Made by a program: the position numbers and the translations under genes
Shown: piece after piece, positions 1-7,529 of the stretch
How the letters are laid out: every line of letters begins with the position of its first letter
How positions within the stretch are numbered: position 1 is the first letter of the stretch
The notes under the pieces: model-generated
The model's input: the letters and a program-made list of their open reading frames with translations, nothing else
Told to the model about the DNA's origin: nothing
Databases searched by the model: none
Assembly: GCA_937858775.1 (NCBI GenBank)
Contig: CALLYX010000122.1
Location: 1 to 7,529, forward strand
Origin: an uncultured bacterium
Lineage (GTDB): Bacteria; Auribacterota; Tritonobacteria; UBA1439
Direction: 5' to 3'
DNA: 7,529 bases

Positions 1-904
1 GGGCGGAGTCGAGGGTCCACGGGGCGCGGCTCGCCCGCGTCCACTTCCACGAGATCGGGGCGGTCGACTCGATCGTCGACGTCCTCGGGGCGTGCGCGGG
101 CCTCCGGCTTCTCGGCGTGGACGAGGTCCGCTCCTCGGCTCTTCCGTGGAACGGCGGCTCCGTGGCCTGCGCCCACGGCGTCCTTCCGGTCCCGGCGCCC
201 GCGGCGGCGGAGATGATGCGGGGAATCCCGGTGGTGCCGCACCCCGCCCGCGGTGAGATGGTGACGCCGACCGGGATCGCCGTCCTCAGGGCCGTCGCGG
301 CGGGGTTCGGCCCCCCGCCCGCGATGAGGGTCGGCGCCATCGGATACGGCGCCGGGGAGACGAACTTCCCGGGCTTCCCCAATCTCCTCCGGCTGGTCCT
401 CGGGGAGGCGGAGGGGGATGGCGGATCCGATCTCGTGTCGGTTCTCGAGACGGAGATCGACGACATGCAGCCGAACCGATACGGCTTCCTCTGCCGGCGC
501 CTCTTCGATGCGGGGGCGCTGGACGTCTTCGTGACGCCGGCGCTGATGAAGAAGGGACGCCCCGGCCATCTCCTCACGGCGCTCTGCGCCCCCGGGAGAT
601 CAGGCGCCCTCGCCGACGCCATCCTGCGGCACAGCACGACGCTCGGCGTCAGGGTGCGGGAGGAGCGGCGGGTGCTGCTCCCCCGCCTCGTCGTGGAGGT
701 GGGGACACGCTACGGCCGCGCGCGGGTGAAGCTCGCGCGCAGGCCCGACGGCACCGTGACCGCGTCCCCGGAGCACGACGACTGCGCGGCGCTCGCCGAG
801 AAGAGCGGCGCGACGATGGACGAGGTGGCCGAAGCGGCGCGGCTGGCGGCGGGGCGGAAGGCGCGGGCGGACGGCCTGCCCGTATGGAAGGGGGGGGCGC
901 GGCG

Positions 905-908
<4 letters not shown>
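1..908 (+). CDS. larC: LarC, nickel-pincer cofactor nickel-insertion protein (5'-truncated by window edge)
   Basis: LarC (DUF111 family) inserts nickel into pyridinium-3,5-bisthiocarboxylate mononucleotide in a CTP-dependent reaction, completing the cofactor of LarA-type racemases in the cytoplasm. The reading frame is open from the window edge (first full codon at base 3), so the N-terminus lies outside; about 301 of roughly 400 residues are visible. Family motifs appear in order: HFHEIGAVDSIVD near the start, LPVPAPAAAEM, GEMVTPTGIAVL, IGYGAGETNFPGFPNLLR, then the C-terminal domain with ETEIDDMQPNRYGFL, FDAGALDVFVTPALMKKGRP and STTLGVRVRE. A possible GTG start at 117 is rejected because the HFHEIGAVDS motif lies upstream in the same frame. 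The gene is continuous here, unlike in lactobacilli, where larC1/larC2 are joined by frameshifting. No larA, larB or larE is visible. Its stop overlaps the pilT start (ATGA at 905-908). Motif matching is from memory of the family. Confidence 0.93.
886..897 (+). promoter_or_regulatory. G-rich ribosome-binding region of pilT with an 8-G run
   Basis: The stretch GGAAGGGGGGGG ends seven bases before ATG 905, a usable Shine-Dalgarno distance although not a canonical AGGAGG. It lies inside the last codons of larC, so larC translation should feed pilT initiation. The run of eight G (890-897) is also a possible slippage site. Confidence 0.5.
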
Positions 909-1969
<1,061 letters not shown>

Positions 1970-2006
1970 GGGGCGCGCCCGGCGGGGCGGGAAGAAGTCA
2001 AAATAA

Positions 2007-2023
2007 CCGTTGACGCGCAACGG
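2007..2023. repeat. Inverted repeat CCGTTG-ACGCG-CAACGG over the candidate -35
   Basis: CCGTTG (2007-2012) and CAACGG (2018-2023) are perfect 6-base inverted arms around a 5-base centre, overlapping the candidate -35 element. CCGTTGAC recurs as a direct copy at 2043-2050. No T-run follows, so it is not an intrinsic terminator. An operator half-site arrangement is possible but unproven. Confidence 0.35.
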
Positions 2024-2039
2024 GGCGGTATGGTAGCGT
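2010..2039 (+). promoter_or_regulatory. Candidate sigma-70-type promoter for the polA operon
   Basis: TTGACG at 2010-2015 is a good -35 match. Eighteen bases downstream is TAGCGT (2034-2039), only a weak -10 match; TATGGT at 2029-2034 is closer in sequence but its 13-base spacing is too short. The position, in the only sizeable gap upstream of polA, fits a promoter for polA-coaE-rho-rpmE. This is a guess from consensus and location only. Confidence 0.3.
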
Positions 2040-2227
2040 TCTCCGTTGACAGTCGGATCACCGCCCGGGGCCTTTTTCCCTATCCCATTGTATCGATCCC
2101 GCGGTCGCGTTCCATCGGCGCCGCCCGTGGCGGCATTCGACGGCCTCGCCGCGGCGATCGAACGGCGTATGCGCGAACCCGTCATCATCCCATGTCGTTG
2201 AACCCTATCCTTCCGGCCAGGTAACCG

Positions 2228-4861
2228 GTGCAACGTCGGACCCTTTACCTCATCGACGGCATGTCGTGCGCTTACCGGGCGTACTACGCGATCCGCGACC
2301 TCCGGAGCTCCTCTGGCGAGCCCACCAACGCCGTCTTCGGCTTCACGAACATGCTTCTCAAGATCATCCGCGAGCGGAAACCGGACGCCGTGACGGTCGT
2401 CTTCGACAGCCCGGCCCCGACTTTCCGGCACGAGCGATTCGAGGCGTACAAGGCGCACAGGAAACCTATGCCGGAGGATCTCTCCGTCCAGATCCCCATG
2501 ATCCGGATGATCATCGACGCCTACCGGATACCCGTGCTCCAGCGGGACGGGGTGGAGGCCGACGACCTGATGGGGAGCCTGGCGGTGAAGGCGGCGGGCG
2601 AGGGATTCGACGTGTTCCTCGTCACGAGCGACAAGGACATGCTCCAGGTCGTCGGGGACCGGATCTCGGTCTTCAGGCCGGACCTGGGCGAGGTCTGCGA
2701 CGCCGCGGCGGTCGAGAGGCGCTTCGGCGTTGGACCGCGGAAGGTGATCGAGGTCCTGGCCCTCGCCGGCGACGCGAGCGACAACATCCCCGGCGTGCCC
2801 GGCATCGGCGAGAAAACGGCGGTCGAACTCGTGAGGCGGTTCGGCGGCGTGGAGGGGGTGCTCGCGGGGGTGGATAAGGTGAAGGGGGAGAAGCGGCGCG
2901 AAAACCTCATCCGCCACGCCGAGCAGGCGCGTCTTTCCCGCGAGCTGGTCACCCTCAAGCTCGACGTGCCGCTCGACATCTCCGCCGGCGACCTCGCCGT
3001 CGGCGAGCCGGACCGCCGGCGCCTCGGCGAGCTCTTCAAGCGGTTCGAGTTCAGAAAGCTCCATGCCGAGTTTGCGGGCGGGACGGGGGCGGCGGAGTAC
3101 CGGGGCGTCGACGAGCCGGGTTCCGCGGGGCGCCTCGCGGAGTCCCTCGCCGCCCGGGGCGGCTTCGCCCTCGCCGTCGCCGCAACCGCGCCCCAGCCGA
3201 ACGCCGCCGCGCTCCTCGGCGCCTCCTTCAGCGCGTCGCCGGGCGAGGCCTGCTACGTGCCGGCCGACGGCCGGGCACTGGAGGCGCTCGCGCCCCTCCT
3301 CCGCGACGCGCGGGTGCGCAAGACCGGGCACGACCTCAAGTACTCGGCGCTCGTCCTGCGCCGGGCCGGGCTCCCGGTCGAGGGGCTATCCTTCGACACG
3401 ATGGTTGCGGCGTGGCTGCTCAACCCGTCCCGCACCTCCTACGGCCTCGGCGACCTGGCGCTGGACTACCTCGACATGAAGATCGCCCCGATCGCCGTGC
3501 CCGGGGGGAAGGCGGGGGAGGCGCTGCGCGGGCTTCCGGCCTCGGCGATCTCGCCGCACGCCTGCGCGGAGGCGGACGCGGCGCTGCGCCTCCGGGTCCT
3601 GATGGAGCCCCGGCTCGAGCAGTTGGGGATGGCCGGGCTCTTCCGGGAGATAGAGATGCCCCTGGTCGGGGTGCTGGCGGGGATGGAGGAGAAGGGGATC
3701 AAGGTGGACACGGCCCTCCTCGGGCGCCTCTCCGAGGAGGTCGGGGTGACGATCGCGGGGCTCGAGGCCTCGATCCACGAAATGGCGGGGGGGGCGTTCA
3801 ACCTGAACTCGCCCGCGCAGCTGGCGCGCGTGCTCTTCGAGAAGCTCGGCCTCCCCGCCGCGAGGAGAACCAAGACCGGCTACTCCACCGATTACGACGT
3901 CCTCCTGGGCCTCTCCCGCGCGCACCCCCTCCCCGAGAAGCTCCTCGCGTACCGGACGCTGAGCAAGCTCAAGGGCACGTACCTGGACGCCCTCCCGCGC
4001 ATGGTCGACCCGGGCACCGGGCGGATCCACACCACCTTCCGGCAGACCGGGACCGCGACGGGGAGGCTCTCGTCGAGCGACCCTAACCTTCAGAACATCC
4101 CGGTGCGGACCGAGATCGGGAGGCGGATCCGGGAGGCGTTCGTCCCGGGGGATGGGGGGATGCTGCTGCTCTCCGCCGATTATTCGCAGATCGACCTCCG
4201 CGTCCTCGCCCACCTCTCGGGCGACGCGGCGCTCGGCGAGGCGTTCGCCCGTGGCGAGGATATCCACGCCCGCACCGCCGCAGCCGTCTTCGGCGTCGAC
4301 CCGTCGGCGGTGACGCCCGCGATGCGGCAGCAGGCGAAGACCGTCAACTTCGGGATCGTCTACGGCATGAGCGCCTTCGGTCTCTCCCGGGAGATGGGGA
4401 TCCCCCAGACGGAGGCGCGGGATTTCATCGAGAGGTATTTCGCCCACTACGCCGGCGTGCGGTCGTATATCGAGAGGGCCCTCAGGGAGGCCGCCGCGGC
4501 GGGGTTCGTGACGACGATCCTGAACCGGCGCCGCGCGGTCCCCGAGCTCGCGAGCCGGAACGGGGCGACCCGGGAACAGGGGAGCCGGATCGCCGTCAAC
4601 ACGCCCATACAGGGCTCGTCCGCGGACATTATCAAGATCGCCATGCTCGATATCGCCGCGGAGCTGAGCGGCGGCAAGTGGCGCGCGGCGATGCTCGTCC
4701 AGATCCATGACGAGCTCCTCTTCGAGGTGGAACGCGGCCAGGCTCGCGAGTTCGGCGCGATGGTGCGCGGGAAGATGGAGGGGGTGCGGGGGCTGCGCGT
4801 GCCCCTCCGGGTGCAGGTCAGGATCGGGGGTAGCTGGGGGGGGCTCCGGGAAGCGGCGTGA
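2228..4861 (+). CDS. polA: DNA polymerase I, proofreading site degenerate
   Basis: PolA fills gaps in repair and removes RNA primers of Okazaki fragments. The start is GTG 2228: an in-frame TAA at 2222-2224 blocks extension upstream, and the first conserved aspartate (D10 in LYLIDGMS) leaves no later start. AGG at 2219-2221 is a modest ribosome-binding site. The product is 877 residues in three parts. The 5' nuclease (about 1-285) has its acidic motifs VEADD (109-113), TSDKD (133-137) and GDASDNIPG (181-189). The 3'-5' exonuclease-like domain (about 300-475) keeps the fold signature but none of the E. coli catalytic residues: D355, E357, D424, Y497 and D501 align with A316, A318, S373, H444 and E448. 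The polymerase domain has motif A SADYSQID (D651), motif B with R700, K704 and F708, and motif C IHDE (D828). It should therefore be an active polymerase and 5' nuclease without proofreading, as in Taq. It overlaps coaE by four bases. Confidence 0.98.
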   Translation: MQRRTLYLIDGMSCAYRAYYAIRDLRSSSGEPTNAVFGFTNMLLKIIRERKPDAVTVVFDSPAPTFRHERFEAYKAHRKPMPEDLSVQIPMIRMIIDAYRIPVLQRDGVEADDLMGSLAVKAAGEGFDVFLVTSDKDMLQVVGDRISVFRPDLGEVCDAAAVERRFGVGPRKVIEVLALAGDASDNIPGVPGIGEKTAVELVRRFGGVEGVLAGVDKVKGEKRRENLIRHAEQARLSRELVTLKLDVPLDISAGDLAVGEPDRRRLGELFKRFEFRKLHAEFAGGTGAAEYRGVDEPGSAGRLAESLAARGGFALAVAATAPQPNAAALLGASFSASPGEACYVPADGRALEALAPLLRDARVRKTGHDLKYSALVLRRAGLPVEGLSFDTMVAAWLLNPSRTSYGLGDLALDYLDMKIAPIAVPGGKAGEALRGLPASAISPHACAEADAALRLRVLMEPRLEQLGMAGLFREIEMPLVGVLAGMEEKGIKVDTALLGRLSEEVGVTIAGLEASIHEMAGGAFNLNSPAQLARVLFEKLGLPAARRTKTGYSTDYDVLLGLSRAHPLPEKLLAYRTLSKLKGTYLDALPRMVDPGTGRIHTTFRQTGTATGRLSSSDPNLQNIPVRTEIGRRIREAFVPGDGGMLLLSADYSQIDLRVLAHLSGDAALGEAFARGEDIHARTAAAVFGVDPSAVTPAMRQQAKTVNFGIVYGMSAFGLSREMGIPQTEARDFIERYFAHYAGVRSYIERALREAAAAGFVTTILNRRRAVPELASRNGATREQGSRIAVNTPIQGSSADIIKIAMLDIAAELSGGKWRAAMLVQIHDELLFEVERGQAREFGAMVRGKMEGVRGLRVPLRVQVRIGGSWGGLREAA

Positions 4862-5528
4862 AGGGGAAGGCGGCGGTATCGGCGATGGCCGGTTCGCCCC
4901 GCCCGCCGGGGCCCCACGGGTGCGCGGTGATCACGATAGGCCTCACCGGCGGCTACGGGAGCGGCAAGGGAACGGTCGCGCGCGTCTTCGCCGGGCTCGG
5001 GGCGCTCGTGATAGACGCCGACGAACTCGCCCACGAGGCGATCGCCCCTCGGCGGCCGGCGTGGCGCGAGCTGGTAAGGCGGTTCGGGAGGGGTATCCTC
5101 GCCCCGGACGGCTCGATCGACCGAGGCCGGCTCGCCGGGATCGTCTTCCGCGACCGGGATCTGGTCGCGGACCTCAACGCCATCGTGCACCCGCGGGTGC
5201 GCCGGGAAATGCGCCGCCGGATCCGGGCGGCCGGAAGGGAGGGCGGGCGGGGGGTCGTCGTGGCGAACGTGCCGCTCCTCTTCGAGGCGGGTATGGAAAA
5301 CGATTTCGACACCACGGTCGTGGTCGCATGTCCGCGGGAAGAGCAGATCCGCCGCTGCCGGAGGCGGGACGGGCTCGCGCGAAAGGAGGTCGAGCGAAGG
5401 ATAGGCATGCAGTGGGGCATGGGCGAGAAGATACGGCGTGCCCGCCACGTAATAGACAACGGCGGGACGCGTGCATATACGGAACGGCAGGTGCGGCGGC
5501 TATGGCGCGAGGTGACAGGAGGGAACGC

Positions 5529-5532
<4 letters not shown>
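4858..5532 (+). CDS. coaE: Dephospho-CoA kinase
   Basis: CoaE phosphorylates the 3'-hydroxyl of dephospho-CoA with ATP, the final step of coenzyme A synthesis. From GTG 4858 the product is 224 residues. Motifs (numbered from there) are the P-loop TGGYGSGKGT (30-39), the VIDADELAHEA substrate-site segment, NVPLLFEAGMENDFD in the lid/CoA region, RRDGL and HVIDNGG, all typical of the family. The P-loop has GKGT where CoaE normally has GKST, a form standard in adenylate kinases, so activity is expected. The start is uncertain: GTG 4858 gives a GTGA overlap with polA like the coaE/rho junction, but family homology begins only at residue 24, where GTG 4927 would give a standard-length 201-residue enzyme; ATG 4885 is a third option. 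Residues 1-23 are Gly/Pro/Ala-rich and may be untranslated. The end overlaps rho by GTGA. Confidence 0.95.
5517..5523 (+). promoter_or_regulatory. Strong ribosome-binding site that sets the rho start
   Basis: AGGAGGG lies within the last codons of coaE, five to six bases before GTG 5529. It supports GTG 5529 over ATG 5547, which has only AAGG directly abutting it with no spacing. Confidence 0.8.
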
Positions 5533-6893
<1,361 letters not shown>

Positions 6894-6925
6894 GGCGGGG
6901 GGGGGCGGCGCTGTCGGCTCACGTG

Positions 6926-6933
6926 AAAGGAGG
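6926..6933 (+). promoter_or_regulatory. Consensus ribosome-binding site of rpmE
   Basis: AAAGGAGG lies five bases before ATG 6939 in the 45-base rho-rpmE gap. It explains how L31 could be translated at ribosomal-protein levels independently of rho. The gap also holds a run of nine G (6897-6905) right after the rho stop. Confidence 0.8.
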
Positions 6934-6938
6934 AAGCG

Positions 6939-7235
6939 ATGAAGAAGGATATCCACCCGCGGTACGTCGACTCCACGATCTCATGCGCCTGCGGCGAGGT
7001 GTTCCAGAGCCGCTCGACGCGCAAGGAGATCAAGGTCGGGGTCTGCTCCAAATGCCACCCGTTCTTCACCGGGACGCAGAAATTCCTCGACACCGCCGGA
7101 CGCGTCGAGAAGTTCATGAAGAAATACGCGGCCGCCAAATCCCCGAAGAAGAAGAAGGTCCGCACCCTGAAGGAGGAGGAGGGCAAGGCGGCGGCCGCCG
7201 CACCCGCCGACGCGCAGCCGGGGCCGGGGGCTTAG
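6939..7235 (+). CDS. rpmE: 50S ribosomal protein L31, zinc-binding form, with C-terminal extension
   Basis: L31 binds the large-subunit central protuberance and bridges to the small subunit. The product is 98 residues, versus roughly 66-75 for typical L31. The N-terminus MKKDIHPRY, the CxC pair (C16, C18) and the second pair C36/C39 in VCSKCHPFFTGTQKF identify the zinc-containing form, as opposed to the zinc-independent paralogue made under zinc starvation. GRVEKFMKKY ends the conserved core at about residue 67. The remaining 31 or so residues are a low-complexity tail: lysine-rich (SPKKKKVR), then acidic (EEE), then Ala/Pro-rich. Such a tail is likely disordered. Placement directly after rho is a common bacterial arrangement. 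In many genomes prfA follows, but no prfA start is recognisable in the remaining 294 bases. Confidence 0.96.
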   Translation: MKKDIHPRYVDSTISCACGEVFQSRSTRKEIKVGVCSKCHPFFTGTQKFLDTAGRVEKFMKKYAAAKSPKKKKVRTLKEEEGKAAAAAPADAQPGPGA

Positions 7236-7348
7236 GAATTGAAGAGATATCAACCCACAAGGGCGACGCGGTCTTGATCCTTGATGGAAGACCGGCTCGC
7301 ATAGCGACCGCATACACCGACGACCGGATTGTCTCTCTTCTTCCTGCT

Positions 7349-7367
7349 GGCGATGTTTTTAATCGCC
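7349..7367. repeat. Small hairpin with a T-run in its loop
   Basis: GGCGAT (7349-7354) pairs perfectly with ATCGCC (7362-7367) around the loop GTTTTTA. The T-run is in the loop rather than after the stem, so it does not fit an intrinsic terminator on either strand. Confidence 0.4.
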
Positions 7368-7383
7368 CTTGGGCCACCGTAGG

Positions 7384-7491
7384 CCGTTCTACGACCCGTT
7401 CTATCGACGTTCCAAAGAACGGGTCGCAAAGGCTTGCAAACCCCATAGAACGGCTTAGAACGGGACAGAACGGCAAGAACGAGGCCGTTCT
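7384..7491. repeat. Array of AGAACGG / CCGTTCT heptamers
   Basis: The complement CCGTTCT occurs at 7384, 7396 and 7485; AGAACGG occurs at 7416, 7447, 7457 and 7467; and a variant AGAACGA sits at 7476. A ninth core, CGTTC, is at 7408. Three copies are exactly 10 bases apart and the fourth is 9 further on; the left-hand complement cores are 12 and 11 apart. AGGCCGTTCTAC is repeated exactly at 7381-7392 and 7482-7493. The spacing is near one helical turn, as in arrays bound by a protein on one DNA face. It is too short and irregular for CRISPR. Function is unknown. Confidence 0.7.
7392..7426. repeat. Perfect 11-base inverted repeat with 13-base loop
   Basis: CGACCCGTTCT (7392-7402) is the exact reverse complement of AGAACGGGTCG (7416-7426). 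The arms contain one heptamer each from the surrounding array. As RNA this would form a stable stem-loop, but A/G-rich sequence without a T-run follows, so it is not a standard intrinsic terminator. It could instead be a protein-binding dyad. Confidence 0.65.
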
Positions 7492-7529
7492 ACCCCCAGC
7501 CACGTCGGGCTACGGGGGCAACGTCGAGG

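Larger units (their letters stand above)
1970..2227. other. Intergenic region between pilT and polA
   Basis: These 258 bases separate the larC-pilT unit from the polA operon. The first part is extremely GC-rich (self-complementary GGGCGCGCCC at 1971-1980), followed by an A-rich patch (about 1992-2006), a promoter-like element and an inverted repeat near 2007-2039. About 190 bases of leader then run up to the polA GTG. A 64-codon frame at 2030-2224 has no recognisable protein features and I do not treat it as a gene. No RNA gene or convincing intrinsic terminator was seen. Confidence 0.6.
7236..7529. other. Lower-GC stretch after rpmE without a recognisable gene
   Basis: These 294 bases to the window end differ from the rest: GC drops (33 of 60 bases at 7321-7380) and repeats are dense. 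One plus-strand frame (codons starting at 7238) is open through to the window end, about 97 codons, but it has no ATG or good ribosome-binding site. The first non-ATG start is TTG 7274, and I do not recognise the product. The minus strand is also open over part of this stretch (7503 back to 7114, running into rpmE), so openness alone is weak evidence. Small inverted repeats are CGGTCTT/AAGACCG (7269-7275 and 7288-7294) and GGCGAT/ATCGCC (7349-7354 and 7362-7367). Neither is followed by a T-run. The array at 7384-7491 is listed separately. Confidence 0.5.

Noticed and set aside
1976..1989. CGCCC/GGGCG stem after pilT as an intrinsic terminator
   Set aside because: The stem is only five bases with a four-base loop and is followed by A/G-rich sequence rather than a T-run; such stems are common at this GC content.
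2046..2051. Perfect TTGACA as a second promoter -35
   Set aside because: No acceptable -10 lies 16-19 bases downstream; the first TAT-type sequence is 29 bases away.
2030..2224. Possible 64-codon gene upstream of polA
   Set aside because: It has no ribosome-binding site, no motif and Arg/Ser/Pro-rich random composition, and it begins inside the promoter-like region.
7269..7294. CGGTCTT/AAGACCG hairpin as the terminator of the rpmE operon
   Set aside because: The stem is seven bases with a 12-base loop and the following sequence (GCTCGCATAGCG) has no T-run.
7447..7482. CRISPR array from the 10-base periodic repeats
   Set aside because: Repeat units are about 7 bases with 2-3-base spacers and change orientation nearby; CRISPR repeats and spacers are each well over 20 bases, and no cas genes are present.
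7114..7503. Minus-strand open frame across the 3' end
   Set aside because: It runs antisense into the rpmE coding region, starts at a GTG with no clear ribosome-binding site, and has no recognisable features.

Overview
The window is GC-rich, with short gaps and several 4-base gene overlaps, and is almost entirely plus-strand housekeeping coding sequence. It suggests a free-living, Gram-negative-type bacterium with type IV pili. The order polA-coaE-rho-rpmE, together with high GC, would fit Omnitrophota or a related PVC-side candidate phylum. That placement is inference from gene order and composition; no marker here fixes it.

Layout: (1) 1-908, the 3' part of larC, the CTP-dependent nickel-insertion protein for the nickel-pincer cofactor; its start lies upstream of the window. 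(2) 905-1969, pilT, the twitching-motility retraction ATPase, joined to larC by an ATGA overlap. (3) 1970-2227, a 258-base gap with a weak promoter-like element and a small inverted repeat; it separates the larC-pilT unit from the next one. (4) 2228-4861 polA, 4858-5532 coaE, 5529-6893 rho and 6939-7235 rpmE. polA/coaE and coaE/rho each overlap by GTGA, so this is almost certainly one transcription unit. It links DNA repair synthesis, the last step of CoA synthesis, transcription termination and ribosomal protein L31. (5) 7236-7529, a stretch of lower GC with no recognisable gene. It holds several inverted repeats and a dense array of the heptamer AGAACGG and its complement, partly at 10-base spacing.

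The coding genes belong to known families and I see no undescribed enzyme system. Notable points within them are the complete loss of the proofreading residues in the PolA exonuclease domain, an adenylate-kinase-style P-loop in CoaE, a charged/Ala-rich tail on L31, and an 8-G run at the larC-pilT junction. The strongest unexplained signal is the heptamer array at the 3' end, where prfA might have been expected.
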